The notes: a model not told the origin generated them from the letters alone. A stretch of 64,000 nt of DNA from a gamma proteobacterium SCGC AAA076-P13 (GCA_000384935.1 ARRA01000001.1:103810-167809), one strand, 5' to 3'; positions 1-11,253 are shown, counted from the first letter of the stretch. Translations and numbers: made by a program.

Positions 1-2784
1 TGGAAGAGAACCTGAATTAGCTTGAAGATGTTGCCCAGCTGCACCTAGATGTGAAACAGCTTGTAAAACCTCGCCTTCTGTTACACCGCTGTAGACAACA
101 TTTGAGTCATTTGCAGTTGGTATATATAAAAGTGTATTTCCATCATCATAGCCATCATAAAGACCGTCAAATCCATAGCTAAATCTCTTGCCTGAATAAG
201 CTTTATAGAATAGTGAAAAACTAGTTGGAGCATTGTTAAACCAATTAGCGGTGTAATTTAAGCCAGCAACGAATCTATTTTCAATAGCCCATGGAGTTTT
301 TCCAACAGATACATTCATTAAATCAACTCTAGGATTATATTCTAAGTTTGAAGATAACTGTGATGACGTTCCATTCCAAGCATTTTCAGCGTCAAGACCT
401 GTATAACTTGCAAAAACACTGACTCCATTATCAAATTCTTTATCAAGAGATAATGTAAGTGAGTCTGATGAGGCGCCTGGACCATTAGTTATATAGTATG
501 CACCTTCAGAGTCATACTTAACTACGCCTGTTTTACCTACTTGATCTACAGTAGCAGATGCATCTGAGAAGCCAACACCATCTTTTGCATCATCTCTGTT
601 ATAAGCTAATTTTAAGTCGTAGCCATTAGCTGTTGTTAATAGCAACTCTAAGTTTAACTTCCATGTTGATGGAGTGTCGTAATTAGGATCTATAGCCTGA
701 GCTGGACTTGTGCTTGCATAATCTGAATATGGAAAATCTTGATAGATCGTTTCAGGAGCTTTAAAACAAGTTATTTCAGCACCAGTAGTACATTCAGGAG
801 TACCAGCAGCAAATCTACCACTTCTTGATCCGTACTGAACAACACCTGAATTAGCAAAAGGACTTGCTAACCATACGTTAGGTACTCGACCTGCAAATAA
901 TCCATAACCACCTCTTATTTCAGCAGCGACAATCCTGTCACTACTAAACATATCTAAATTAGTTGCATCAAGTTGAAAGCCAAATCTAGGCTGAACAATA
1001 CTTGTGCTTGCAGGAGTATCATTTCTAAAGCCTAAAAGACTTGAACCATACTCGTTATATGCTGGACCATTGGCCATCTCGAAACTATCATATCTAAGGC
1101 CGTAGTTAACAGTTAAGATATCTGAAACATAGTACTTATCTTGAACATATAAAGTCTCAAAAGATCCGTCAAAGGCAGAGGCTGCATAGTATGGGTCGCC
1201 AGTAGCAGATTTATTAAACCTAAAATAAGAAGGAATACCTGCATAATAGTTATCTACACCTTCGAATTGGTAAGCGCCATTTTCTCTTGAAATAAATAAA
1301 TTACCAAGTGTCTTATCAATACTGTCATAACCAACAGTTATTTCATGATCACCCATTGTATATACAGCTTTCAAATTAAAGATTTCATCAGTTGCATAGC
1401 CTTCATTAGCACTTCTGTACTTATCAGGACCAAGGAAAATATTTTCATTAGTTGAGCCGTTAAAAGAACCATCTGCAGATGAAATTTTAATCCTAACTTC
1501 AGGAAAGTCTTCTCCACCTAGTGCGTCTTGGTCATTTGCCCATTCAACTTCAGAGTATTTAGCTTGAACATATAGGTTGTCTGAAATATCTCCATAATAA
1601 GCAATAGTGTCTTTTTCAGTAGTAGCAGGATAGTTGTAATAATGTGAACTAAATCGTATGTCATAGTTGTAAGGTCTTACAGTATTGTCTTCAGAAAAAC
1701 TATAAACATATTCAATTCTATGATTGTCATTAATATACCAATCTAATTTTACTAGCTCTTTATCAGCCATTTCTGGTGGAGGTAAAAATGAAGTAGAACC
1801 AGGATTATAGCCATATAAAGCTTGAGTTTGAGCAGCAATCTCATCTACTAACGCTTGAGTGGCTACTTTATATGTGTAGGGTTCGGCAGGTGATACTGAT
1901 GTGAACTCTTCTACAGATGCAAAAAAGAATAATTTATCTTTTATGATTGGGCCGCCAAGAACGAAACCTTTAGTTTCATCACTAAATTGGCTAGGCTTTT
2001 GACCATTAAGCTTTCCAACATTATCTTCATCAGTGCTGTAATTATAGTAAGAACCTGTGAATTCATTTGTTCCTGATTTAGTAACTGCGTTGATACTTGC
2101 CCCAGTAAAATTACCTTTTGATACATCAAATGGGCTTATGTCTACTTGAATTTGTGAAATAGTTTCAATACTAATAGGGTTTCTAACTGACGGGAAACCG
2201 TTTGCATTCAAACCTAATTGGTCGTTTTGTTCAATTCCATCAACTGTGAAGTTGTTATATCTGTTATTAGTACCTGAAACAGAAATCGTTGCATTTCTTG
2301 ATGTTCCTTCAACAAATATTCTTGAATCTTTTTTGACATAATCAGAAATAGATCTTTCGATACTAGGTATTCTTTCAATATCTTCTGAAGTTACAGCTAA
2401 AGATGTTTGAATTCTTGCCGATTTAGAACCAACTACAGTAACATCGTCTATATCACTATCAGAAGCTAGTGCTACAGATAGTTTTGCAGTCTCAGAAACT
2501 GATAGATATACATCATTAATAGTTTCAGTCGCATATCCTGCTTTTGAAACTGTAATTTTGTATGGACCACCAGGTCTTAAGTTACCAACTGAAAATACAC
2601 CATTTGCATCAGAAGTTGAAGATTTGGTTATTCCAGTAGGTATGTGCGTTACTTCTACAGTTGCAGACCCAACATTCGATTGCCCTCTAAGAGCTGAAGT
2701 TGTGTCATTAGCTGCAAAGATGCTTGCACTAAAAAGTGATAATAAAAAGAAACCTGAAAAAAGGTACTTAGTTTGATTAAACAT
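1..2784 (-). CDS. Oar-like TonB-dependent receptor, 3' end cut by window edge
   Basis: Outer-membrane receptor that would import a large substrate using TonB energy. I read it from ATG at 2784; the frame stays open to base 1, giving 928 codons and no stop, so the C-terminal barrel strands are missing. Seen: a signal peptide (about residues 1-24), then a carboxypeptidase-regulatory-like beta-sandwich (about 28-95, with the GxFSVGNLRPGGPY pattern), a plug domain (about 105-235, including NNFTVDGIEQND), and a long Tyr/Asp/Asn-rich beta-barrel. The N-terminal sandwich plus plug is typical of Oar/SusC-like receptors. The substrate cannot be told. The gene is downstream of serS on the same strand, with 92 bp between them and its own strong ribosome site, so it is probably a separate transcript. 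Confidence 0.92.
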   Translation of the reverse strand, partial: MFNQTKYLFSGFFLLSLFSASIFAANDTTSALRGQSNVGSATVEVTHIPTGITKSSTSDANGVFSVGNLRPGGPYKITVSKAGYATETINDVYLSVSETAKLSVALASDSDIDDVTVVGSKSARIQTSLAVTSEDIERIPSIERSISDYVKKDSRIFVEGTSRNATISVSGTNNRYNNFTVDGIEQNDQLGLNANGFPSVRNPISIETISQIQVDISPFDVSKGNFTGASINAVTKSGTNEFTGSYYNYSTDEDNVGKLNGQKPSQFSDETKGFVLGGPIIKDKLFFFASVEEFTSVSPAEPYTYKVATQALVDEIAAQTQALYGYNPGSTSFLPPPEMADKELVKLDWYINDNHRIEYVYSFSEDNTVRPYNYDIRFSSHYYNYPATTEKDTIAYYGDISDNLYVQAKYSEVEWANDQDALGGEDFPEVRIKISSADGSFNGSTNENIFLGPDKYRSANEGYATDEIFNLKAVYTMGDHEITVGYDSIDKTLGNLFISRENGAYQFEGVDNYYAGIPSYFRFNKSATGDPYYAASAFDGSFETLYVQDKYYVSDILTVNYGLRYDSFEMANGPAYNEYGSSLLGFRNDTPASTSIVQPRFGFQLDATNLDMFSSDRIVAAEIRGGYGLFAGRVPNVWLASPFANSGVVQYGSRSGRFAAGTPECTTGAEITCFKAPETIYQDFPYSDYASTSPAQAIDPNYDTPSTWKLNLELLLTTANGYDLKLAYNRDDAKDGVGFSDASATVDQVGKTGVVKYDSEGAYYITNGPGASSDSLTLSLDKEFDNGVSVFASYTGLDAENAWNGTSSQLSSNLEYNPRVDLMNVSVGKTPWAIENRFVAGLNYTANWFNNAPTSFSLFYKAYSGKRFSYGFDGLYDGYDDGNTLLYIPTANDSNVVYSGVTEGEVLQAVSHLGAAGQHLQANSGSLP

Positions 2785-2789
2785 GGATT

Positions 2790-2799
2790 TATCCCCATA
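2790..2799 (-). promoter_or_regulatory. G-rich ribosome-binding site of the first TonB receptor
   Basis: The minus strand reads TATGGGGATA, ending 5 nt before the receptor ATG. The same ten bases sit 4 nt before the ATG of the other TonB receptor in this window (56505-56514). It works as a Shine-Dalgarno-like site (GGGGAT) and supports the chosen start. The extended identity beyond the purine core suggests a shared post-transcriptional target; that part is inference. Confidence 0.6.
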
Positions 2800-2876
2800 A
2801 AGTTGTTATGGAATTTATTATCTACTTTTGAGTAAAATAAAACAAGAAATATATCTCAATTAACAGTATAAATTTG

Positions 2877-4121
2877 CTAAATTGAGAGCGTTAAATCTTC
2901 AATGTATGGTTTTAAAGCCTTTGGCAAGATAATTGTGTCAGAGCCATCATATCTATTTTCTAAAATAGCTATTAATGTTCTCCCAACAGCAAGTGCAGAA
3001 CCATTAATGGTATGCGCAAAACTCTTACCATTTTCACCTTTAACCTTTATATTTGCCCTTCTGGCTTGAAAATCACTAAAATTAGAGCAGGATGATATTT
3101 CTCTATATTTATTTTGACTTGGCATCCAAACTTCTATGTCAAAGGTTTTACATGATGAAAAGCCAATATCGCCGGTACAAAGTTCTACGACTTGATATGG
3201 CAGCTCCAATAGTTGCAATATTTCTTCGGCGTTACCAAGTAACCCATCAAGAGCATTCATTGAGTCATCGTCATGAGTAACTTGTACTAATTCAATTTTT
3301 TCAAATTGATGCTGTCTAATAAGGCCCTTTGTATCTCTTCCATAACTTCCAGCTTCTGATCTAAAGCATGGGGTATGAGAGGTAAGTTTTAATGGCAATT
3401 TACCAATCTCAGTTAAAGTATCTCTGTGAACATTAGTTAAAGGTACTTCTGCAGTAGGTATAAGATAAAGATTCTCAGTTGTTTTAAATAAGTCTTCTTC
3501 AAACTTAGGTAATTGCCCAGTCCCTGTTAGAGAGTCTTTGTTAGCCATAAAAGGAACATAGTATTCTTCGTATCCATTTTTTATAGCTGTATCAAGCATT
3601 AAGCTTATTAGAGCTCTTTGTAATTTAGCCACATCACCTTTTAAAACTGCGAATCTAGATCCTGCAAGCTTTACGGCAAGGTCAGTATCAATTTTTGATG
3701 TAATGTCTAAATGATCGACCGTGTTAGAAGATAGAATATCGCCATGTTTTCTTACCACAACATTATCATCTTCATTTTTACCAACCGGTGTTGATGTATG
3801 AGGAATATTCGGAATATCTAACAAAAAGGTATTCATCTTTTCTAGTATGGCCTGTAATAAAGAATCATTTAATTTAAGAGCATTATTAATTTCATCAATA
3901 TGATTCTTAAGCTCGCCTGTATCTTTTCCTTCAGATTTGAGTTTACCAAATTCGTTTGAAAGGTTTTTTCTATCAGACTGTAATGACTCAACCTCAACCT
4001 GAAGAACTTTTCTTTCTCCTTCAAGCTCAATAAAGACAGCTTTGTTAAGCTCATAACCTCTAGTAGCCAATGCTGATGCTACGGTATCGATATCATCTCT
4101 TAAATTTTTAATGTTTATCAT
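2877..4121 (-). CDS. serS: Seryl-tRNA synthetase
   Basis: Class II aminoacyl-tRNA synthetase that charges tRNA-Ser (and tRNA-Sec) with serine in the cytoplasm. The 414-residue length is normal. The first about 110 residues are the charged, heptad-rich helical arm that grips the long variable arm of tRNA-Ser. The catalytic core shows motif 2 (FRSEAGSYGRDTKGL followed by RQHQFEKIE) and motif 3 (GSALAVGRTLIAILEN). It starts one base after the stop of crcB, so it is probably the last gene of an ftsK-lolA-crcB-serS transcript. An AT-rich inverted repeat (2855-2861 with 2880-2886) overlaps the stop codon and could form a weak 3' hairpin. Confidence 0.97.
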   Translation of the reverse strand: MINIKNLRDDIDTVASALATRGYELNKAVFIELEGERKVLQVEVESLQSDRKNLSNEFGKLKSEGKDTGELKNHIDEINNALKLNDSLLQAILEKMNTFLLDIPNIPHTSTPVGKNEDDNVVVRKHGDILSSNTVDHLDITSKIDTDLAVKLAGSRFAVLKGDVAKLQRALISLMLDTAIKNGYEEYYVPFMANKDSLTGTGQLPKFEEDLFKTTENLYLIPTAEVPLTNVHRDTLTEIGKLPLKLTSHTPCFRSEAGSYGRDTKGLIRQHQFEKIELVQVTHDDDSMNALDGLLGNAEEILQLLELPYQVVELCTGDIGFSSCKTFDIEVWMPSQNKYREISSCSNFSDFQARRANIKVKGENGKSFAHTINGSALAVGRTLIAILENRYDGSDTIILPKALKPYIEDLTLSI

Positions 4122-4475
4122 TTATCTAGAAATAACTGTTCCAATATAGGTTGCAAATATGCATAAAAATATAGATGAGATTATATATGATGTTGCAATT
4201 AATGTGTTTGTATTGATTAGTTGGATTGTATGATGTGTGAAGGCTGACATGGTTGTGAATGATCCTAAAAAACCAATAACAAAAAAATAATATGAAGAAT
4301 CTTTGATTGGCATTGAATTACCTAGATACATTCCAATTAATAGACAACCAAAAATATTAATACATAAGGTTCCCAAAGATGCCATTGTCGGTATTATTTT
4401 AATTAAGAGTTCATTCAAGCTATATCTTGATATTGCTCCAATAAATCCACCGAAACCTATTAATAAAAGGTTCAT
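4122..4475 (-). CDS. crcB: Fluoride channel CrcB (Fluc)
   Basis: Small inner-membrane channel that lets fluoride leave the cell, working as a dual-topology dimer in the known family. The 117 residues contain four hydrophobic helices. Visible family marks are GGFIGAISRY near the N-terminus, the GTLCINIFGCLLIG segment with the conserved Asn, and GFLGSFTTMSAF, the Phe/Thr-rich stretch lining the pore. It sits between lolA (1-bp gap) and serS with no room for its own promoter or a fluoride riboswitch, so expression should follow the operon rather than fluoride. Confidence 0.92.
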   Translation of the reverse strand: MNLLLIGFGGFIGAISRYSLNELLIKIIPTMASLGTLCINIFGCLLIGMYLGNSMPIKDSSYYFFVIGFLGSFTTMSAFTHHTIQLINTNTLIATSYIISSIFLCIFATYIGTVISR

Positions 4476-4476
4476 A

Positions 4477-4965
4477 CTATTTTATAGCCTCAAAATTAAT
4501 AATATTATTAATGCCTAAATTATCTTTAAATTTAATTACAAAGGCTTCGTCACTTAATAATTCTATATAAACATCATGCGTTGAACTGCTCAGATAAACA
4601 GCATTTTCGGTAAAAGAGGAAATGTCTTCTAGGCTTATGCCACTTAGTAAAAAATTAATTGTTCTTGCATTTATATCTTCTAAAAGAATAGTTTTCGTTT
4701 CATCAAAATCATAATCATAAATCTCAACTACATCTTGTGTAATTTTATATCTTTCTTTAAAAGGAGAATCTACGTTTATGGTTATAACATCATTTTTTCT
4801 AATAATATTGCCAGCAGAATTATCAACTTTATTTGTCTTGGGGTTGATAGACTTTTGTATAAAATTTAGATCATTTTGGATTAAATCATTAAGGTTATCC
4901 ACCAAATCAAGCGCACTAAGATTAAAGCAAATTAATAAGACCAGTGATGATATGATCTTTGTCAT
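4477..4965 (-). CDS. lolA: Outer-membrane lipoprotein carrier LolA
   Basis: Periplasmic chaperone that takes lipoproteins released by LolCDE and hands them to the outer membrane. The 162-residue product is a little short for the family. It has a signal peptide (about residues 1-18), followed by mixed beta strands; the segment PFKERYKITQDVVEIYDYDFDET resembles the LolA core. Identification rests as much on position as on sequence: lolA directly downstream of ftsK is a classic gammaproteobacterial order. Its ATG overlaps the ftsK stop by one base (TAATG), indicating translational coupling. Confidence 0.82.
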   Translation of the reverse strand: MTKIISSLVLLICFNLSALDLVDNLNDLIQNDLNFIQKSINPKTNKVDNSAGNIIRKNDVITINVDSPFKERYKITQDVVEIYDYDFDETKTILLEDINARTINFLLSGISLEDISSFTENAVYLSSSTHDVYIELLSDEAFVIKFKDNLGINNIINFEAIK

Positions 4966-7262
4966 TAATCCCTTTTGGGAACTAAAACTTCTCTTGAGCC
5001 ATTAGAACTCATTTCAGATACAAGTCCTGCTTCTTCCATAGTCTCTATTAGGCGAGCTGCTCTGTTATAACCTATTCTAAGTTTTCTTTGAACAGCTGAA
5101 ATCGAGGCTCTTCGAGACTCAAGAACAAAGTTTACAGCCTCATCATATAAATCATCTGCATCTTCAGATGAAGCAGTTTCTGATCCTGACCAGCCAGGTA
5201 TAGGTCCAGTTTCTTGAGCTGAGTTAACTATATCTTCAAGATAATCTGGTTCAGCTCTAGATTTCCAATCATTAACAACCCTATGAACCTCATCATCACC
5301 AACAAAAGCACCATGAACACGAATTGGAACACCTACCCCGGGTGGAAGATAAAGCATATCTCCATAACCAAGCAATTGCTCTGCCCCGCCTTGATCAAGA
5401 ATTGTTCTTGAATCAATTTTTGTAGAAACTTGAAAACCAATTCTTGTTGGAATATTTGCTTTGATTAAACCAGTAATAACATCTACAGATGGTCTTTGTG
5501 TTGCTAAAATAAGGTGGATACCAGCCGCTCTAGCTTTTTGTGCAATCCTTGCAATAAGGTGTTCAACTTTTTTGCCAACGAGCATCATCATGTCAGCAAA
5601 CTCATCCACAACAACTACTATAGATGGAAGAGTTTCAAGATACTCTTCATCTTCAGGACGCAGTGGGTTAATAATTTGTTTGCCATTAGCTGCTGCATCT
5701 TCAATCTTTTTATTAAATCCTGCTAGATTTCTAACACCCATCATCGACATCAGTTTATACCTTCTATCCATTTCCACAACGCACCACCTAAGACCATTAG
5801 AGGCATCTGTCATATCTGTTATTACCGGAGTAAGTAAATGAGGGATCCCATCATAAACAGACAGCTCTAGCATTTTTGGGTCAATAAGAATTAAGCGAAC
5901 ATCTTTTGGATCAGATTTGAATAACAAACTCAATAACATGGCATTAACACCAACTGATTTACCTGACCCTGTAGTACCTGCAACAAGAAGATGAGGCATT
6001 TTGGCAAGATCAACAACAACAGGGTTTCCAGAAATATCATGACCTAAAGCTAATGTGAGGTTTGATGGAGAGCTTTTGAATGCTTGTGAGGAAAGAATTT
6101 CAGTTAGTCTTACCATTTTTCTATTGGTATTAGGGATCTCTATTCCCACATAAGACTTACCTTCAATAACTTCTACAACCCTAACACTACTAACCGACAA
6201 GGACCTTGCAATGTCCTGAGCAATACCTGTAATTTTACTCGCCTTGGTTCCAGGTGCAGGTTGAATTTCAAATCTTGTAACTACGGGACCCGGGAGAACT
6301 GACTCTACACTTGCTTCTATACCAAATTCTTCAAGCTTAGTTTCAAGTAAATCTGCTATTTGGCTAAGCTCTGCTTCAGTTAAAGATGAGCCATCATCCA
6401 AAGCCCTGTCTAGCAATTCAGTGCTGGGCATGACTGCCTTAGATTCTGATTCTTTTACTGAAACATTGTCTATTTCTTTTAATTTAGTTTCAGTTGTATT
6501 AGGCAGATCAGGTTGCTTTACTTCTGATGAAATAACTTTGGATGAAAAATCTGGACTTTTTTCAGATTTCTTAGGTTTTAAAATAGTTTTTGTTTTTTCG
6601 ATTTGTTTCTCTGCTCTTTTTTCAGCAAGAGAATTTTTCTTTTCTTTTATATTTACCATCAAATTATTAATGATATGTACAAGTCTAGAAAATAAGAGCC
6701 CAGTATGAACCTTTATAAAATTAGCAACAGCAAAAATAGATGATCCTAGCACATCTATAATTTTGAGCCATGAAAAATTGAAAGAGAGCGACGAAGCTGG
6801 AATTATAAAAATTACTAAGAATATTAAACTACCAATATAACCTAGAGCATTGGATAAATTAATAAAGATAGATTTGCCAAGATATCCACCAGCATTATTT
6901 GAAAAGTAATACTCTGTTATAGAGCAAAAACTTGTTAGTAAAATTAGAGAGCTTATTAACCTAACTGCTATTTTGATTCGAGAATTATATGGATCTTTAA
7001 AAAAAAGAATCTGCAAAGCCCAGACAGAACCCATTAGTAAAACTAAATATGCCCCTGTACCAATAAGTGTAAATAAAAAATCTGATATTTTTGCACCCAA
7101 AGGACCGCCAAGGTTCTCAATTGTTGGGTTTGAATTAATATTAAAAGAACCTGAGTCTCCTGCGTTGTACGAGACCAATGCAATAAATATATATAGTGAA
7201 AAAGCTATTAAAAAGAAGCTAAAAAAATTTAGTAGAGTATTTTTTACATATATAGGAATCAT
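4965..7262 (-). CDS. ftsK: DNA translocase FtsK
   Basis: Septal ATP-driven DNA pump that clears chromosome ends and activates XerCD at dif during division. The 765 residues show an N-terminal domain with several membrane helices (about 10-190), a short charged linker, then the RecA-type motor with Walker A GTTGSGKS near residue 430 and Walker [11 protein letters not shown]. The C-terminal gamma winged helix (about 695-762, [24 protein letters not shown]) reads KOPS sequences. The linker is much shorter than in Escherichia coli, as is common in streamlined genomes. It is divergent from trxB across a 69-bp gap. Confidence 0.97.
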   Translation of the reverse strand: MIPIYVKNTLLNFFSFFLIAFSLYIFIALVSYNAGDSGSFNINSNPTIENLGGPLGAKISDFLFTLIGTGAYLVLLMGSVWALQILFFKDPYNSRIKIAVRLISSLILLTSFCSITEYYFSNNAGGYLGKSIFINLSNALGYIGSLIFLVIFIIPASSLSFNFSWLKIIDVLGSSIFAVANFIKVHTGLLFSRLVHIINNLMVNIKEKKNSLAEKRAEKQIEKTKTILKPKKSEKSPDFSSKVISSEVKQPDLPNTTETKLKEIDNVSVKESESKAVMPSTELLDRALDDGSSLTEAELSQIADLLETKLEEFGIEASVESVLPGPVVTRFEIQPAPGTKASKITGIAQDIARSLSVSSVRVVEVIEGKSYVGIEIPNTNRKMVRLTEILSSQAFKSSPSNLTLALGHDISGNPVVVDLAKMPHLLVAGTTGSGKSVGVNAMLLSLLFKSDPKDVRLILIDPKMLELSVYDGIPHLLTPVITDMTDASNGLRWCVVEMDRRYKLMSMMGVRNLAGFNKKIEDAAANGKQIINPLRPEDEEYLETLPSIVVVVDEFADMMMLVGKKVEHLIARIAQKARAAGIHLILATQRPSVDVITGLIKANIPTRIGFQVSTKIDSRTILDQGGAEQLLGYGDMLYLPPGVGVPIRVHGAFVGDDEVHRVVNDWKSRAEPDYLEDIVNSAQETGPIPGWSGSETASSEDADDLYDEAVNFVLESRRASISAVQRKLRIGYNRAARLIETMEEAGLVSEMSSNGSREVLVPKRD

Positions 7263-7286
7263 AGTTATTTTTTATTTAAATTTTAG

Positions 7287-8267
<981 letters not shown>

Positions 8268-8270
8268 GGA

Positions 8271-9254
8271 ATGAAATATAAGGCTTATCTCATTGAGCAA
8301 ACAGACGATCAATTTAATGGGTCAGTGAAAGAGCTAGATAAACCCATAATAGAAGCAGGCCATTTAATAATAAGTGTTCATTACTCATCATTAAATTATA
8401 AGGATGCCCTAGCCTCTACTGGGGTTAAAGGTGTTGCAAAGGCATACCCTTTTGTTCCAGGAATAGATGTCGTAGGAACTGTCTTGGAATCCGCAGATGA
8501 AAGATTTTCAGAAGGCGATATTGTAGTTGCCACTGGCTATAAGATTGGAATGGCCGTTCATGGAGGTTTTGGTGAAATTGTTCATTTACCTGCAGACTGG
8601 GTTCTTCATCTCCCTGAAAATATGGAAATGTTTGATGCGATGAGCATTGGAACAGCAGGTATAACAGCTGCAGCCTGTGTTAAAAAAATTATTGATTCTG
8701 GAATATCAAAAGATTTACCAGTTTTGGTTTCTGGGGCTACTGGTGGAGTTGGCTCTGTCGCAGTTAATATATTATCCAAGCTTGGTTATGAGGTTCACGC
8801 TATAACTGGCAAGACAGATGAGGATAAAACATTACTAGATATGGGAGCAACAGAAATCATTCAAAGATCTGACTATATGGCAGAACCAGCAAGAGCTCTT
8901 GATAAGGCAATATATTCTGGAGCAGTAGATACTGTTGGTGGTGACATGCTTGCAAAGATTATTTCTATGATTACAAATGAGGGTGCAATTTCATGTTGTG
9001 GAAATGTCGGAGGTATGAAGTTCACATCTTCTGTTTTTCCTTTCATATTACGTGGAGTTTCTTTAATAGGTATTGACTCTGCTGAATCCCCAATCGAATT
9101 AAAGAAAGAATTATGGAGACTTTTGTCCTCAGAATGGCAACTTGATCTTAAATCACAAACGAAAGAAATTAGTCTTGATACTATTGGAGAGGAAGTTAAT
9201 AAAATTCTCCAAGGTCAACAGGTAGGAAGAATAGTCATTAAACATGGAGCATAA
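8271..9254 (+). CDS. acuI: AcuI/YhdH-type acrylyl-CoA reductase (MDR family)
   Basis: Zinc-free medium-chain reductase of the YhdH/AcuI branch, which reduces acryloyl-CoA to propionyl-CoA with NADPH. In marine bacteria this protects against acrylate from DMSP breakdown. The 327 residues align well from memory with YhdH: SSLNYKDALA near residue 40, PFVPGIDVVGTV, the Rossmann motif VSGATGGVGSVAVNIL (about 155-170), and C-terminal QGQQVGRIVIK. A GGAG Shine-Dalgarno lies in the end of trxB. No dddP/dddL-type DMSP lyase is in the window, so the acrylate source is unknown. Confidence 0.85.
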   Translation: MKYKAYLIEQTDDQFNGSVKELDKPIIEAGHLIISVHYSSLNYKDALASTGVKGVAKAYPFVPGIDVVGTVLESADERFSEGDIVVATGYKIGMAVHGGFGEIVHLPADWVLHLPENMEMFDAMSIGTAGITAAACVKKIIDSGISKDLPVLVSGATGGVGSVAVNILSKLGYEVHAITGKTDEDKTLLDMGATEIIQRSDYMAEPARALDKAIYSGAVDTVGGDMLAKIISMITNEGAISCCGNVGGMKFTSSVFPFILRGVSLIGIDSAESPIELKKELWRLLSSEWQLDLKSQTKEISLDTIGEEVNKILQGQQVGRIVIKHGA

Positions 9255-9256
9255 AA

Positions 9257-9391
9257 ATGAATAAAGATGAATTTGAAAAATATTACGAATCTGCAGAAGC
9301 AAACGAAGATAGTAAGTCAGACACAAAAGTTATACTCTTTCTAGTCACTGTAGTCGTTATAGCTATGACCTATTGGGTTGCTGCCCAGTAA
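9257..9391 (+). CDS. Small single-pass membrane protein (44 residues)
   Basis: An unrecognised small gene starting 2 bp after the acuI stop. The N-terminal half is highly charged (Glu, Asp, Lys, Ser), and residues about 24-42 are one hydrophobic helix ending in Ala-Gln. This layout suggests a tail-anchored inner-membrane protein with an acidic cytoplasmic head. The close coupling to acuI and the convergent SDR gene 3 bp beyond its stop leave little room for chance open sequence. Function unknown. Confidence 0.6.
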   Translation: MNKDEFEKYYESAEANEDSKSDTKVILFLVTVVVIAMTYWVAAQ

Positions 9392-9394
9392 ATA

Positions 9395-10165
9395 TTACTT
9401 AGGTCCCATTCTCATTGCAGAATCTAGCCTGATAGTCTCACCGTTTAAATAAGTATTACTAATAATGTGCTCAGCTAATTGAGCATATTCGTCGACATGT
9501 CCAAACCTGTGAGGAAACTGAGTAGCTTCAAGTAAGGTCTCTTTATTTTCATCTTTTGCTAGCTGCATTAAAGGAGTATCGAATATCCCAGGTGCAATAG
9601 TGCAAACTCTAATGTTATGACGAGCTAGGTCTCTAGCAGCTGTTAATGTAAGACCAATAACTCCAGCTTTTGAAGCGCTATAAGCTGATTGACCAATCTG
9701 CCCTTCATAGCCTGCTATAGATGCCGTATTAATAATCACACCCCTTTCACCTTTTGCATCAGGCTCATTTTTATCTATTAACTCTGCCCCTAATCTCATT
9801 ACGTTAAATGTGCCGACAAGGTTGAGATCAATTATAAATTTAAAAATATCTAAGGGGTGCGGGCCTTTGCGACCTAATATTCTTGCACCATAACCAGTTC
9901 CAGCACAGTTAATAACAAAATTGAGTTTGCCAAAAGTTTCTTTAATGCCATCGATAGCATTTTGAACAGATTCTTCTTCCATAACATTGGTATTAAAATA
10001 AGAAACATTTTCAGAACCTAATAAATCAACAACTTCTTTAGCTTTATCATCATTGATATCAAGTATTGCTACTTTTGCTCCTTTAGAGACTAAATACTCA
10101 ACAGTTCCTCTTCCTAAGCCAGAAGCTCCACCAGTTACGAGTGCTACATTATTTTTTAAATCCAT
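9395..10165 (-). CDS. Short-chain dehydrogenase, 3-hydroxyacyl-CoA dehydrogenase type-2-like
   Basis: Classical SDR of 256 residues, most like the HSD17B10/3-hydroxy-2-methylbutyryl-CoA dehydrogenase group that oxidises short or branched 3-hydroxyacyl-CoAs with NAD. Seen: the TGGASGLG cofactor loop (about 11-18), an acidic residue after the second strand (LDIND, NAD preference), the NAG-equivalent NCAG, and the catalytic Ser plus YSASK motif (about 165-170). The PGIFDTPLM segment after the active site is typical of this subgroup. A GGGG ribosome site lies 9 nt before the ATG. Exact substrate is inferred only. Confidence 0.85.
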   Translation of the reverse strand: MDLKNNVALVTGGASGLGRGTVEYLVSKGAKVAILDINDDKAKEVVDLLGSENVSYFNTNVMEEESVQNAIDGIKETFGKLNFVINCAGTGYGARILGRKGPHPLDIFKFIIDLNLVGTFNVMRLGAELIDKNEPDAKGERGVIINTASIAGYEGQIGQSAYSASKAGVIGLTLTAARDLARHNIRVCTIAPGIFDTPLMQLAKDENKETLLEATQFPHRFGHVDEYAQLAEHIISNTYLNGETIRLDSAMRMGPK

Positions 10166-10231
10166 CAGATTTCCCCTTTAATTTATAGGTTTATTATATC
10201 TTCAAAATACATTTCATAAAACTATTTCATA

Positions 10232-10248
10232 TTGGCACGCTAATTGCA
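10232..10248 (+). promoter_or_regulatory. Sigma-54 promoter for the porin-glnK-amtB operon
   Basis: The sequence TTGGCAC-N5-TTGCA matches the sigma-54 -24/-12 consensus exactly, with the invariant GG and GC correctly spaced. The start codon of the first gene is about 48 nt downstream, and the operon contains glnK and amtB, classic NtrC targets. Just upstream are two copies of ATTTCATA (10211-10218 and 10224-10231). The longer form ACATTTCATAAAA (10209-10221) recurs at the second ammonium promoter. Confidence 0.88.
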
Positions 10249-10295
10249 TTAGGTATTAATGAATATCAATTATTTTTTTATAAAAGGAGTAAAAA

Positions 10296-10886
10296 ATGAA
10301 AAAATTATTATTATTGGTGAGTTTGGTATCTCTTCCTACTTTTGCATCGGTTAGTGCAAATGTAAGTTTTGCATCTGATTATATTTGGAGAGGCATGACG
10401 CAAACCGATGGCCCTGCTATGTCAGGTGGTTTTGATTATGCAGCAGAAAATGGATTCTATGCCGGCATTTGGGGTTCAAATGTGAACTTTAATGATGGCG
10501 CTGGAAGTGAATTAGATTACTACTTTGGTTATGGTTTCGAAGTTGGCGGAGTTGGGGTTGATTTAGGTTATGTAGCTTTTGATTATCCTGAAAATAATAC
10601 TGGTTTAGATTTTGAAGAAGTTGTTATTGGGTTATCAATGGGTGACTTTGGCCTTACATTTGCTTTAGGTCAAGATTCAGCGCCTGATTATACTGAAATC
10701 TCATATGCTTTAGGTGACTTTGGATTCTCATATGGCGAATATGATGAATATGGTGATAATTTTGGTATTTCTTATGGCTTCTCATGCGGTTCATATGATT
10801 GCGGTCTAGCTTACTCAGATTTTTCTGATGGTGGATATGGTGCAGATGAAGATGCATTTGTATTCTCAATTTCAGCAAGTCTTTAA
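10296..10886 (+). CDS. TorF-family putative porin
   Basis: A 196-residue secreted beta-strand protein of the proteobacterial TIGR02001/TorF group, predicted outer-membrane barrel. The signal peptide is residues 1 to about 20; the mature start SANVSFASDYIWRGMTQTDGPAMSGGFDY is the hallmark of the family. Alternating aromatic and Gly residues run to a C-terminal SISASL. It has a GGAG ribosome site and is the first gene after the sigma-54 promoter, with glnK 18 bp downstream. That suggests it is made under nitrogen limitation to pass small nitrogenous solutes; this role is inference from position. Confidence 0.85.
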   Translation: MKKLLLLVSLVSLPTFASVSANVSFASDYIWRGMTQTDGPAMSGGFDYAAENGFYAGIWGSNVNFNDGAGSELDYYFGYGFEVGGVGVDLGYVAFDYPENNTGLDFEEVVIGLSMGDFGLTFALGQDSAPDYTEISYALGDFGFSYGEYDEYGDNFGISYGFSCGSYDCGLAYSDFSDGGYGADEDAFVFSISASL

Positions 10887-10895
10887 TTTTAATAG

Positions 10896-11243
<348 letters not shown>

Positions 11244-11253
11244 GGAGTAAGAA

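Noticed and set aside
2558..2776. Plus-strand frame of 72 residues
   Set aside because: Antisense shadow of the Oar-like receptor's N-terminal domain. The many other antisense or out-of-frame runs inside clear genes are treated the same way.
5461..5841. 126-residue plus-strand frame inside ftsK
   Set aside because: Lies opposite the motor domain of ftsK; composition is that of an antisense reading and it has no ribosome site.
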